Shown here: piece after piece, positions 44,208-53,210 of the stretch | Layout: every line of letters begins with the position of its first letter | Numbering within the stretch: position 1 is the first letter of the stretch | Source: Lachnospiraceae bacterium KGMB03038 | GTDB taxonomy: Bacteria; Bacillota; Clostridia; Lachnospirales; Lachnospiraceae | Reading direction: 5' to 3' | Length of the DNA: 64,000 bases | Assembly: GCA_007361935.1 (NCBI GenBank) | Contig: CP041667.1 | Coordinates: 2,136,501-2,200,500 of the forward strand | The notes under the pieces: generated by a model | What the model was told of the DNA's origin: nothing | The model's input: the letters and a program-made list of their open reading frames with translations, nothing else | The model's database searches: none | Translations under genes and position numbers: made by a program

Positions 44208-44885
44208 TCAATGGAAGTAATGATCCCCGATCTTCATTCCCTGGCTCCCCTGGTCAAAGTACAGACAGTTTCCAACCGGGTTTGCGCCGGCCAGCGCATC
44301 GCGCGCCGCGCTCATGGCGGAATCCGTATATCCCTCACTTTGCACCACCTGATCCAGCCATCCGCTGCCCGCAGGCGTAAATTGTCCCTTCTGATAGATC
44401 ACTTCCTGGATGGTATCTGGAAATGATCCGCTCCTCACCCGGTTCATCACCACCGCGCCTACGGCTACCTGGCCCTCATACGGCTGGTTTCCCGCCTCGC
44501 AGAAAATGATGGAGGCAAGAAGTTTCAAGGTGTTTTCTGAGGCAGACACTGCTTCTCCTTGACCCGTCTTTCCCTTCGCGGCTTGCGCCGCCGCTTTCGC
44601 TTCCTTTTCCTGCCGGGCTTTCGCATTGGCCTTTGTCTGGGCAAACACCGCCTCCATTTGGGCCGTCTCTTCTCTCTCTATTACAGCCCCTGGTGATTCC
44701 AGAATCAGCTTACAGGCCTCAGTTCCAGGAACTTCCATCTGTGTCTGTCCCAACTGCTCCAGAGCCACAGACTCTTTTATCTTCTCCGGGTAAACCAGCG
44801 CCGCGCGCTCCGCAAAACCCGCCGTAGACAAAACACTGGCAGAAAACAGCAAAAAAGCGGCGTACCTTTTCCCGTTTTTCCACAT
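44208..44885 (-). CDS. SleB-like cell wall hydrolase, exported
   Basis: The 225-residue protein has a hydrophobic N-terminal signal (YAAFLLFSASVLSTAGFA), an Ala/Glu/Lys-rich linker with coiled-coil character, then a hydrolase-2 domain (SleB type). That domain shows LKLLASIIFCEAGNQPYEGQVAVGAVVMNR with the catalytic Glu in CEAGNQ, and SGSFPDTIQEVIYQKGQF. SleB degrades spore cortex; vegetative relatives cut peptidoglycan. A start at 44885 has GGAGG 11 nt upstream. There are no germination partners nearby. Confidence 0.87.
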   Translation of the reverse strand: MWKNGKRYAAFLLFSASVLSTAGFAERAALVYPEKIKESVALEQLGQTQMEVPGTEACKLILESPGAVIEREETAQMEAVFAQTKANAKARQEKEAKAAAQAAKGKTGQGEAVSASENTLKLLASIIFCEAGNQPYEGQVAVGAVVMNRVRSGSFPDTIQEVIYQKGQFTPAGSGWLDQVVQSEGYTDSAMSAARDALAGANPVGNCLYFDQGSQGMKIGDHYFH

Positions 44886-44998
44886 AATACCCAAAACCTC
44901 CAATCCACTTCCAAAAATACAGAAGTCGTCTTCCCTAAAAGTATATTCAAAAATTGCAATTCCATTACAAATATTACAAAATTGTTACAAATTCATTT

Positions 44999-45104
44999 GG
45001 GTACAGGGCAAAATGCGAAAAGGTACACCCCATCGGGCGATTTGGTACAGGGCAAAACGTAATCCGGGACGTAGCCTTTTGCAAAAAGGCTACGTCCCGG
45101 ATTA
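44999..45104 (-). repeat. 22-nt-unit repeat element, copy C (three units) with long hairpin
   Basis: Units start at 45000, 45022 and 45044, an exact 22-nt period. A near-perfect 20-bp stem (AATCCGGGACGTAGCCTTTT and its complement) spans 45061-45103 with a 3-nt loop, ending 24 nt before the stop of the minus-strand ABC permease. A partial second copy of CACGTCCCGGATTAC follows at 45106-45120. The upstream stretch 44890-44998 is AT-rich with no gene. Confidence 0.9.
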
Positions 45105-45127
45105 CCACGTCCCGGATTACCGCCGCA

Positions 45128-46354
45128 TTACTCTTTCCTGCTATACGCCCGGCCGGCCAGCAGCAAAAATAACGGTATTTCTGCCACGGCCGCCCCCATC
45201 ATCAGATAGGGCAGCCAGATATGGATGTTTCCGATCTGAGCAAAGTTCGTGCCTTCCAGCTCGAACAAAAAGCTATTGGACAATCCCGCTCCGCCGCTTG
45301 GCAGGATGGAACGCAGGATCTCCGCCACATTTGCGTTGGAGATCATATAGATAACGGTAGGAAGCAGGCACAGGAATACGGAAATGATCATGGCCGTGTG
45401 TACGTTTCTGCTTTTGGCGGATACATAGAGAACACAGCTTACTGAGGCCGCCAGTGTAAGGAATCCTCCCAATATGGTGACTGCCTGGGTCTGTCCAATG
45501 GTTAGATCCGGCAGCTTAAAGACTGATCCCATCATCTGGATCGAAGTGGAAAGCCCCTCCCATCCAAAGGCAAAGTTCGTGACCAGCATAAAGATGGCCG
45601 ATCCTGCCGCGAATGTCCCCGCAAATAAGATCAAAACCGCTCCCATTTTCACTGCCGCCAGCTTCCATCTCCCGTATTTGGCGCAGCGCAGGATATGGTC
45701 AGCTCCAGTCTGATACTCCGCGGAAAAGGACTGGGCCGCAATGACCGCATAAAGAAACAGGAGCAGAAAGAAATACAGTATCAGATAATCAAAGGATTCT
45801 GAAGAATATCCAGGCACATAAGTAAATGGCGTTTCCACCTGCGCAGTCATTTCCCGGATCTGTTCCTGGATCTCCTTATTTTCTTCCTGCTGAGCAAAAG
45901 CTTCACTCCATTTTTCATAGTAATCTTCCCCGTCTTCCTCATGGATATCCTGATCCGTCATGGTCAGAAGATAGGTCTGGGGCGATGCCAGCCAGTCGGA
46001 TGAGTTCAGGATATCATAAATGGGTTCAATCTTCTCCAAATATACCTGCATCGGCACTTCCGGCGGGAAAATGGAACCATATTCCTGGTAAACTTCCCGG
46101 AAGGTTTTGATGGCGCTTTTCACTTTTTCTTCCGTCAGGCTCCCAGCCATGGCGCTTTTTCGCTCTTTTTCCGCCCGGATTGCCTCAACTCCAGTCACCT
46201 CCGATACATTCCCCTGTTCATCCATCACATAAGAATTCACAAATGTGATCGGAAAATAGGCCATAACGCCGGATAACAGTACGGCCGAGCAGAGCAAAAT
46301 CCCAACCGTTTTCGTCTTCAGCAGACGTTTTAATTCTAAACCCAACATTCTCAT
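45128..46354 (-). CDS. ABC transporter permease of an ECF-sigma-linked module
   Basis: The 408-residue protein has an N-terminal helix after MLGLELKRLLKTKTVGILL, an extracytoplasmic stretch to about residue 205, then five or six helices (LILYFFLLLFLYAVIAAQSFSAEYQTGADHILR and later). This matches ABC-2 type permeases. A start at 46354 follows GGGAGAGGGGG, and it overlaps the ATPase stop by 4 nt. The exported substrate is unknown. Confidence 0.85.
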   Translation of the reverse strand: MRMLGLELKRLLKTKTVGILLCSAVLLSGVMAYFPITFVNSYVMDEQGNVSEVTGVEAIRAEKERKSAMAGSLTEEKVKSAIKTFREVYQEYGSIFPPEVPMQVYLEKIEPIYDILNSSDWLASPQTYLLTMTDQDIHEEDGEDYYEKWSEAFAQQEENKEIQEQIREMTAQVETPFTYVPGYSSESFDYLILYFFLLLFLYAVIAAQSFSAEYQTGADHILRCAKYGRWKLAAVKMGAVLILFAGTFAAGSAIFMLVTNFAFGWEGLSTSIQMMGSVFKLPDLTIGQTQAVTILGGFLTLAASVSCVLYVSAKSRNVHTAMIISVFLCLLPTVIYMISNANVAEILRSILPSGGAGLSNSFLFELEGTNFAQIGNIHIWLPYLMMGAAVAEIPLFLLLAGRAYSRKE

Positions 46355-47238
46355 AAATGTTCCCCCTCTCCCGCGCTTTCCGGAAACAGCCACAGATACA
46401 AGTCTTCCATCCTGGCCTCCGCCCTCTGGGAGCCTGGGACCGCTGGATTTTGAGACAGATACCGGATATTCAAACTTCCGTCCCCTCCATTATATACATT
46501 TACCATTAATAGTTTGCGCTCGTAAGCAGCCAGATCTCCCGCGCCGATCTTCGCTGTCCAGACTTTTCCCTCTACTTCCCGGACCAATTCTTCCGTTGCT
46601 CCCTCTGCGATGATCTTCCCATTTTTCATGATCGCGTTCTGGGAGGCAATATACTCTACGTCAGAAACAATATGGGTAGAGATCAGGACGATCCGGCCAT
46701 GGGAAAACTCCGACAAAAGGTTGCGGAACCGCACCCGTTCTCCAGGATCCAATCCGCTGGTCGGCTCATCCAGTACCAGGATCTCCGGTTCGTTTAAAAG
46801 GGCCTGGGCAATCCCTACCCTCCGCCGCATCCCTCCGGAAAGCCTGGCGATCTTCTTCTTTCTCACATCCCCCAGGGAAAGCTGTTCCAGAAGCTCTGTG
46901 ATCCGCTGCTTGGAATCCTGCCTGGAAAGTCCTTTTAAAGCCGCCACATATTCTAAATAGTCCCACACAGAAAATCCCGGATAAAATCCAAATTCCTGCG
47001 GCAAATAACCGAAAATATCCCGGTAGGACTCTCCTAGATCTCCAATTTTCATTCCATCATAGCGGATTTCCCCAGAAGTAGGGGACTGGATGCCGGCAAT
47101 CATGCGCATCAGCGTAGTTTTCCCGGCTCCATTGGCTCCCAGCAGCCCCCATACGCCTGGGGTGAGAGTCAAGTTCACCCCATCCACCGCCGTTTTATCT
47201 TTATACTGTTTTGTAATATCACAAATTTCTAATTTCAT
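46351..47238 (-). CDS. ABC transporter ATP-binding protein of the ECF-sigma-linked module
   Basis: The 295-residue ATPase has Walker A GANGAGKTT, signature LSGGMRRRVGIAQAL, Walker B ILVLDEPTSGLDP and a C-terminal accessory region (residues about 220-295) typical of ABC-2 exporters. It follows the membrane protein gene and overlaps the permease gene by 4 nt, so the two are coupled. Confidence 0.9.
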   Translation of the reverse strand: MKLEICDITKQYKDKTAVDGVNLTLTPGVWGLLGANGAGKTTLMRMIAGIQSPTSGEIRYDGMKIGDLGESYRDIFGYLPQEFGFYPGFSVWDYLEYVAALKGLSRQDSKQRITELLEQLSLGDVRKKKIARLSGGMRRRVGIAQALLNEPEILVLDEPTSGLDPGERVRFRNLLSEFSHGRIVLISTHIVSDVEYIASQNAIMKNGKIIAEGATEELVREVEGKVWTAKIGAGDLAAYERKLLMVNVYNGGDGSLNIRYLSQNPAVPGSQRAEARMEDLYLWLFPESAGEGEHL

Positions 47239-47262
47239 TTCCTCACCTCTTCTCCAACCGCA

Positions 47263-48099
47263 TCAGGCAGCCTTTGCCTTTCCGCCGCTCATAGAATCTG
47301 CCTTTTTGATCCACTTTGCCACAGAATACACAGATACCGGTACCATAAACGCTCCCGCCCCCTGCCAGATCCAGGCCGTCTCATAGACCCAGGACTGAAC
47401 CCGGAAAAGATATAGCAGCAGCGCCAAAAGACACATACAGTATCCCTCGCAGAAACCGATTCCCCTGGCCGCTGTTTCCACATTTTTCACCGTTTGCAGG
47501 ATCAAAGCGCATCCGCTTCCCGACAGAGCAAAAGGAAGAAAGAAGTACAGCGCCACCATTGTCCCAGAAACATTTACAAAATGAGCCATTCCTCTTGCCA
47601 TCAGCGTACCGCAGACCCCAAATGCCGCCGCGCTGCCTGCCAGCGCCAGAATCAGATCAGCCAGCAAAAGCCGGGTAAACGACATCTTAGACGCCATTTC
47701 CACCTCGTACATCCTGCACTGATAAGAGCGGACCAAAAACGGAACGCCTGCCATAACAAGGACAACGGCGAAAATACCGGCAAGCAGCGGGATATGGCGG
47801 ATTTCCATAAACGGAAAACCGCCTCCCAACGTATGATGGAGCAGCAAAAATATAAACGCCGCAATACTCCCCTGTATGATCCACAGTTCCTTTGCCATAA
47901 AGGGAATTTGGCGCAGAAGGAATTCCCCGAAGCTGATCTGTCTTCTGCCGCCCCGTTTGAGAGCTTCCTTGCGTACCGCTTTTTGCACCTGCTCCCTGTG
48001 ATCCATTTCTGCTTTCTTGGGCTGCTGTTTTTCCATCTTGTTCCAGTTTCCCTCCTGCTTTAAGGCCTTTTCCAATTTGGCACACAAGATTCTATCCAT
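47263..48099 (-). CDS. Six-helix membrane protein encoded after the ECF sigma factor
   Basis: The 278-residue protein has a basic cytoplasmic N-terminus (about residues 1-70, including EKQQPKKAEMDHREQVQKAVRKEALKRG), then about six hydrophobic helices. I do not recognise a family. The start is 3 nt after the sigma factor stop. A membrane protein in this position is often an anti-sigma factor, but the usual zinc-anti-sigma motif (HxxxCxxC) is absent; it could equally be another exporter subunit. Confidence 0.8.
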   Translation of the reverse strand: MDRILCAKLEKALKQEGNWNKMEKQQPKKAEMDHREQVQKAVRKEALKRGGRRQISFGEFLLRQIPFMAKELWIIQGSIAAFIFLLLHHTLGGGFPFMEIRHIPLLAGIFAVVLVMAGVPFLVRSYQCRMYEVEMASKMSFTRLLLADLILALAGSAAAFGVCGTLMARGMAHFVNVSGTMVALYFFLPFALSGSGCALILQTVKNVETAARGIGFCEGYCMCLLALLLYLFRVQSWVYETAWIWQGAGAFMVPVSVYSVAKWIKKADSMSGGKAKAA

Positions 48100-48102
48100 C
48101 CT

Positions 48103-48633
48103 TTACTCCTCCTTTTCCATCCTGGCTTTGATCTGCGCAAGCGCTGTCCGAAGTCTGGTCTGCACCGTCCGCATAGGAAGTCCTGTCACTTCACCGATTT
48201 CTCTAAGCTTTAAGTCCTGAGCAAACCGCAGATATACGATCTCCCGCAGGTCCTTAGGCAGTTCCCGGACCATTTTCCCAAAATCCATATCCTCTTCTGC
48301 CTGGCCAAACCCAGCCTCCTGGCAGCTCATCTCTCCCATGTCTTCATAATCTTCCATCAGCCTCTCATGCTTGCTCCGTCTCCACAGATCCGCGCAAGTA
48401 TTGGCCGCCACCTTATAGAGAAAAGCCCGGAACTTTCCCCTGTGCCTGTAAGCCGGGAAATACTTCACCACCTTCAAGAATGTCTCCTGCACCGCATCCT
48501 CCGCCGACGTACGATCCGGCGTATGGTAAAGACAGTATCGTAAAATCTCCTCATAATAAAAAGCTGTAAGCTCCTCCCATCCAGCCGGGTCCCCTTCTGC
48601 AATTTTCCGTAACCATTCATTTTCACGCGTCAA
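48103..48633 (-). CDS. RNA polymerase sigma factor, ECF type
   Basis: The 176-residue protein has sigma region 2 (YYEEILRYCLYHTPDRTSAEDAVQETFLKVVKYF) and region 4 (LPKDLREIVYLRFAQDLKLREIGEVTGLPMRTVQTRL). A TTG at 48633 with AGGAGG 7 nt upstream is the only supported start; the open frame runs further upstream through repeat copy D, which should not be coding. The linked membrane protein and ABC pair suggest an envelope-stress or peptide-export regulon. A possible own promoter, GAAAC-N16-GACG on the minus strand at 48651-48675, is uncertain. Confidence 0.88.
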   Translation of the reverse strand: MTRENEWLRKIAEGDPAGWEELTAFYYEEILRYCLYHTPDRTSAEDAVQETFLKVVKYFPAYRHRGKFRAFLYKVAANTCADLWRRSKHERLMEDYEDMGEMSCQEAGFGQAEEDMDFGKMVRELPKDLREIVYLRFAQDLKLREIGEVTGLPMRTVQTRLRTALAQIKARMEKEE

Positions 48634-48694
48634 AATAAAACCTCCTGGGGCGTCCCCCTGTATATATAACGTTTCTAACATAAAAAATGATTTA

Positions 48695-48798
48695 GGTACA
48701 GGGCAAAACGCAAAAAGGTACACCCCTTCAGACGATTTGGTACAGGGCAAAACGCAATTCAGGACGTAGCCTTTTGCAAAAAGGCTACGTCCTGAATT
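48695..48798 (-). repeat. 22-nt-unit repeat element, copy D (three units) with long hairpin
   Basis: Units start at 48695, 48717 and 48739, again exactly 22 nt apart. The stem AATTCAGGACGTAGCCTTTT and its complement occupies 48756-48798 and ends 8 nt before the carB stop. Compared with copy C, three or four stem bases differ on one side and the paired bases on the other side differ to match, so pairing is preserved. Confidence 0.9.
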
Positions 48799-48806
48799 CG
48801 CGTAAA

Positions 48807-51800
48807 TCAAATCTTCGCTATGTCGATCAATGTCAATTTCTTGATATCTGTATTTTCCAGACTTGTGATCAGCGCCTCGGCGGTGTCGATGGCGGTCAGT
48901 ACGTTGACGCCGGTCTCGATGGCGCTCCTGCGGATGATGAATCCGTCTCTGGCCCGCTCAGCTCCCTGGGGCGGCGTGTCGATGACCAGGTCGATCTTAT
49001 GTCCCAGGATCAAATCCATCAGGTTAGGGGACTCCTGTTCGATCTTGCTTACCGTGTTGGCTTTTACCCCTGCCGCCTTCAAGGCGTCCGCTGTTCCCTT
49101 AGTGGCGAAGATCCGGTAGCCGATATCTGTGAATCTGCGCCCGATTTCTACCGCTTCTGGCTTATCCTCATCCCGCACCGTCAGGATCATATTCTTATAT
49201 TTGGGGAGCTTGATCCCGGCTCCCAAGAACGCTTTGTACAGCGCCTCATCAAAGGTTTTGGCAATGCCCAAACACTCGCCGGTGGATTTCATCTCCGGTC
49301 CCAGGCTGATATCGGCGTCATGGATCTTCTCGAAGGAGAACACCGGCATTTTGACCGCGAAATAATCCGCTTCTTTCTGAAGTCCCGGCGTATATCCCAT
49401 GTCTTTTAGCTTCTGCCCCATAATGACCTTGGCCGCCAGCGGTACAATGGGAATCCCGGTTACTTTGCTGATATAAGGAACGGTACGGCTGGACCGGGGA
49501 TTTACTTCGATCACATACACATCTTCCCCGCACACGATGAACTGGATATTGATCAGGCCGATCACATGAAGGGATTTGGCCAGCTTCCAGGTATAATCTT
49601 CAATGATTTCCTTCGTCCTTTCGGAAATGCTTTTAGCCGGGTATACTGATATGCTGTCCCCAGAATGGATGCCCGCACGCTCGATATGCTCCATGATTCC
49701 AGGAATTACAATGTCTTCTCCATCGCAGACCGCATCCACCTCGATCTCTTTTCCCTGCAAGTATTTATCCACCAGGATGGGATGATCTTGGGCGATCCGG
49801 TTGATGATCCCGATAAACTCGTCAATATCGTGATCGTTGATGGCGATCTGCATTCCCTGGCCGCCCAGCACGTAGGAGGGCCTTACCAGCACCGGATAGC
49901 CCAAACGGTTGGCTACTTCCTTGGCTTCCTCCGCAGTATACACGGTTCCTCCGGTAGGTCTTGGGATCCCGCATTTTTCCAGAATCTGGTCGAACAGTTC
50001 CCGGTCCTCCGCCGCATCCACATCTTCCGCTGATGTTCCCAGGATGGGAACCCCCATCTTCATCAGGGCCTCTGTCAGTTTGATGGCTGTCTGTCCGCCA
50101 AACTGCACTACCGCCCCGTCCGGCTTCTCCAGATCTACGATACTTTCCACGTCTTCCGCCGTCAGCGGCTCAAAATACAGTTTATCCGCAATGTCAAAAT
50201 CCGTACTTACCGTCTCCGGATTATTATTTACAATGATGGTCTCGTAGCCTTCTTTGGCAAACGCCCAGGTACAGTGGACAGAGCAGAAATCAAACTCAAT
50301 GCCCTGGCCAATGCGGATCGGGCCTGATCCCAGCACCAGCACTTTCTTCTTGTCTCTGGTCTCTTCCACCTCATTTTCACTGCCGTACACAGAATAATAA
50401 TACGGTGTCTCCGCCGCAAACTCTGCCGCGCAGGTATCTACCATTTTATAAACCGCCCGGATGCCGTATTCATGGCGCATATCATGGATCTGCCGCTCGG
50501 TATTGCCCGTCAGTTTGGCGATCACGCTGTCCGGGAATTCCATCCGCTTGGCTTCTTTTAATATTTCCATATTCAGCGGGCTGTTCTGGAGCTTCTGCTC
50601 CATTTCCACCAGGATCGCGATCTTATCGATAAACCAAAGGTCGATCTTCGTCACCTCATGGATCTCTTCGTAAGAGATCCCCTGGCGTATGGCTTCCGCG
50701 ATCTTCCAGATCCGCCGGTCGTCCACCACTGCCAGCTCTTCCAGAAGCTCCTCCCGATCCAGATGGGAGAAATCGTAGGACATAAGGCTGTCTACATGCT
50801 GCTCCAAAGACCGGATCGCCTTCATCAGGGCCCCCTCGAAATTGTCACAGATGCTCATCACTTCTCCGGTGGCCTTCATCTGGGTACTCAATGTCCGTTT
50901 GGCGCTGATAAATTTGTCAAAAGGAAGGCGCGGGATCTTTACCACACAGTAGTCCAGCATAGGCTCAAAGCTTGCGTAGGTCTTCTTGGTCACCGCGTTT
51001 TGAATCTCATCCAAGGTGTATCCCAGCGCGATCTTGGCCGCCACCTTGGCAATGGGGTATCCCGTAGCCTTGGACGCCAGCGCGGAAGACCGGCTGACAC
51101 GGGGATTTACCTCGATCACACAGTATTCAAATGTATCCGGATGGAGGGCGTACTGGACGTTGCAGCCTCCTGTGATGTTCAGCTCGCTGATGATATTCAA
51201 GGCAGAAGTCCGCAGCATCTGATATTCTTTGTCGCCCAGCGTCTGGGACGGCGCTACTACAATACTGTCTCCGGTATGTACTCCTACCGGATCGATGTTT
51301 TCCATATTACAAACGGTAATGCAGTTCCCATTTCCATCCCGCATGACCTCGTATTCAATCTCTTTCCACCCGGCGATACAGCGTTCCACCAGCACCTGCC
51401 CCACACGGGACAGCCGGAGGCCGTTCTCCAGGATCTCCATCAGTTCCGGCCGGCTGTGGGCGATGCCGCCGCCGCTTCCCCCCAGCGTGTAAGCAGGCCG
51501 CAGGACTACCGGATAGCCGATCTTCTCAGCGAATTTTACTCCTTCTTCCACGCTTTCTACTACCAGCGAGGCCGCGCACGGCTCTCCGATCTTTTCCATT
51601 GTGGTCTTAAATTCCAGCCGGTCCTCCGCCTTCTTGATTGTCTCGGCGGTGGTTCCGATGAGGCGCACATGGTTCCGCTTAAGGAATCCGTTTTCCTCCA
51701 GCTCCATGGCCAGATTCAGCGCCGCCTGGCCGCCCAGGGTAGGAAGCACGCTGTCTGGCTTTTCTTTCAAAATAAGCTGCTCCACCACCTCCACCGTCAG

Positions 51801-52004
51801 AGGCTCTATATATACCCGGTCCGCAATATCCTTGTCCGTCATGATCGTCGCCGGATTGGAGTTTAAAAGCACCACTTCCAATCCTTCTTCCTTCAGGGAG
51901 CGGCAGGCCTGAGTTCCCGCATAGTCGAATTCCGCCGCCTGGCCGATGACGATCGGGCCTGAACCGATCACCAAAACCTTTTTGATCTCTTTATTCTTAG
52001 GCAT
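48807..52004 (-). CDS. carB: Carbamoyl-phosphate synthase large subunit
   Basis: The 1065-residue enzyme makes carbamoyl phosphate for pyrimidines and arginine from bicarbonate, ammonia delivered by CarA, and two ATP. Two ATP-grasp halves begin GSGPIVIGQAAEFDYAGTQ and GSGPIRIGQGIEFDFCSVH, and ATP-binding RPAYTLGGSGGGI and RPSYVLGGQGMQI mark each half. The C-terminal MGS-like allosteric domain is at about 935-1065. Length is normal. It follows carA by 2 nt. Confidence 0.96.
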   Translation of the reverse strand: MPKNKEIKKVLVIGSGPIVIGQAAEFDYAGTQACRSLKEEGLEVVLLNSNPATIMTDKDIADRVYIEPLTVEVVEQLILKEKPDSVLPTLGGQAALNLAMELEENGFLKRNHVRLIGTTAETIKKAEDRLEFKTTMEKIGEPCAASLVVESVEEGVKFAEKIGYPVVLRPAYTLGGSGGGIAHSRPELMEILENGLRLSRVGQVLVERCIAGWKEIEYEVMRDGNGNCITVCNMENIDPVGVHTGDSIVVAPSQTLGDKEYQMLRTSALNIISELNITGGCNVQYALHPDTFEYCVIEVNPRVSRSSALASKATGYPIAKVAAKIALGYTLDEIQNAVTKKTYASFEPMLDYCVVKIPRLPFDKFISAKRTLSTQMKATGEVMSICDNFEGALMKAIRSLEQHVDSLMSYDFSHLDREELLEELAVVDDRRIWKIAEAIRQGISYEEIHEVTKIDLWFIDKIAILVEMEQKLQNSPLNMEILKEAKRMEFPDSVIAKLTGNTERQIHDMRHEYGIRAVYKMVDTCAAEFAAETPYYYSVYGSENEVEETRDKKKVLVLGSGPIRIGQGIEFDFCSVHCTWAFAKEGYETIIVNNNPETVSTDFDIADKLYFEPLTAEDVESIVDLEKPDGAVVQFGGQTAIKLTEALMKMGVPILGTSAEDVDAAEDRELFDQILEKCGIPRPTGGTVYTAEEAKEVANRLGYPVLVRPSYVLGGQGMQIAINDHDIDEFIGIINRIAQDHPILVDKYLQGKEIEVDAVCDGEDIVIPGIMEHIERAGIHSGDSISVYPAKSISERTKEIIEDYTWKLAKSLHVIGLINIQFIVCGEDVYVIEVNPRSSRTVPYISKVTGIPIVPLAAKVIMGQKLKDMGYTPGLQKEADYFAVKMPVFSFEKIHDADISLGPEMKSTGECLGIAKTFDEALYKAFLGAGIKLPKYKNMILTVRDEDKPEAVEIGRRFTDIGYRIFATKGTADALKAAGVKANTVSKIEQESPNLMDLILGHKIDLVIDTPPQGAERARDGFIIRRSAIETGVNVLTAIDTAEALITSLENTDIKKLTLIDIAKI

Positions 52005-52006
52005 TG

Positions 52007-53074
52007 CTAAACTCCTTTCACCATATCCATAAACCGGTCAAACAGGTATCCTGAGTCCTGAGGCCCCGGACATGCCTCCGGATGGAACTGCACGGTAAAG
52101 ATCCGTTTCCCTGCATAGGAAAGCCCTTCGTTTGTTCCATCGTTGACATTTACAAAAGCTTCCTGCGCCACCGCCGGGTCCAGAGTGGACGCGTCTACCG
52201 CGTATCCATGGTTCTGGGCAGAGATGTACACTCTCCCATTGCTTAGATCCTTCACCGGATGATTGCCTCCCCGGTGCCCGTATTTTAGTTTGTAGGTCCT
52301 GCCTCCATTGGCCAGCGCCATAAGCTGATGTCCCAGGCAGATAGCGAAAATAGGAATATTGGTATCGTACAGTTTCTTGATTTCCTGGATGATAGAGACA
52401 CAGGTTTCCGGATCTCCTGGTCCATTTGACAGCATGATTCCGTCCGGATCGGTTTGGATGATATCTTCAGCCGCCGTATCCGCGGGATAGACCGTTACCT
52501 GGCAGCCTCTTTGATGTAAAGATCGGATGATATTGTTCTTGGCGCCAAAGTCCATCAGCGCGACTTTCGGGCCGTTTCCTTCATAAACGGAACGCTCGCC
52601 GCAGGTCACTTTGGAAACCACATCTCCAACCTGATACGCCTTCAATTTGGGAAGGATCTCTTCCAGATCGTAGGCCTTGTTGGTGGTGATCATGCCGTTC
52701 ATCGTTCCCTTCTCCCGAAGGATCTTCGTCAGCGCCCGTGTATCGATTCCGGCGATTCCCGGAACATCCTGCTTCTCCAGGAATTCCTGGATGCTTCCCT
52801 CACAGCGGAAATTACTGGGCATCCGGGACAATTCCCGGACAATATATCCATCCGGCCACGCCTTTTTCGATTCCATATCCGGCGTAACTCCGTAATTGCC
52901 AATCAACGGATAAGTCATCACCACCGCTTGTCCCGCGTAAGAAGGATCTGTGAGCACTTCCAGATACCCCGTCATTGAGGTGTTAAATACAATCTCGCTG
53001 ATCACTTCCCGCTGAGACCCTATACTGGTTCCGGTGAAGACCGTGCCGTCTTCCAAGATAAGAAATGCTTTCAT
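52007..53074 (-). CDS. carA: Carbamoyl-phosphate synthase small subunit
   Basis: The 355-residue glutaminase subunit has an N-terminal CPSase domain and a C-terminal class I amidotransferase with LSNGPGDPE, the nucleophile Cys in AICLGHQLMALA and the His-Glu pair in QFHPEACPGP. The start at 53074 (MKAFLILEDGTVF) follows GGGAGG. The operon leader upstream has a strong promoter and a terminator hairpin. Confidence 0.95.
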   Translation of the reverse strand: MKAFLILEDGTVFTGTSIGSQREVISEIVFNTSMTGYLEVLTDPSYAGQAVVMTYPLIGNYGVTPDMESKKAWPDGYIVRELSRMPSNFRCEGSIQEFLEKQDVPGIAGIDTRALTKILREKGTMNGMITTNKAYDLEEILPKLKAYQVGDVVSKVTCGERSVYEGNGPKVALMDFGAKNNIIRSLHQRGCQVTVYPADTAAEDIIQTDPDGIMLSNGPGDPETCVSIIQEIKKLYDTNIPIFAICLGHQLMALANGGRTYKLKYGHRGGNHPVKDLSNGRVYISAQNHGYAVDASTLDPAVAQEAFVNVNDGTNEGLSYAGKRIFTVQFHPEACPGPQDSGYLFDRFMDMVKGV

Positions 53075-53124
53075 AGGTACGTCTTTCCTCCCTGATCGTA
53101 TTGACAGATGGGCACAGTTTCCGT

Positions 53125-53157
53125 AAAAAAAGCAGTCCGCACAAACACCAAACTGCC
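53125..53157 (-). terminator. Probable leader attenuator of carAB
   Basis: On the minus strand GCAGTTTG pairs with GCGGACTGC (8 bp, two G-U), with a 9-nt loop and then seven T. It lies between the promoter and the carA ribosome site, so it is a transcription attenuator rather than an end-of-operon terminator. Competing pairing may involve GCAGAC/GTCGGC at about 53177-53198. Confidence 0.62.
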
Positions 53158-53210
53158 TTCTTCCAACAAAAACCCATGCCGACAAATTTACGTCTGCCTA
53201 AATTGTAAAA

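Noticed and set aside
48651..48675. An ECF-type promoter GAAAC-N16-GACG upstream of the sigma gene.
   Set aside because: The -10 half does not match the usual CGTC/CGTA, so chance is likely; noted only under the sigma factor entry.
44999..48798. Repeat copies as ends of an insertion sequence.
   Set aside because: No transposase, target-site duplication or terminal inverted repeat pair bounding a unit was found.
50658..51866. A 402-codon open frame on the plus strand.
   Set aside because: It is antisense to carB, whose protein is unmistakable; long shadow frames arise from its GC-rich codons, and the translation has no recognisable domain.
52983..53177. A 64-codon frame over the carA leader that could be a leader peptide.
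   Set aside because: No ribosome site precedes its ATG and it shows no run of a regulatory amino acid; the hairpin is kept as the attenuator without it.
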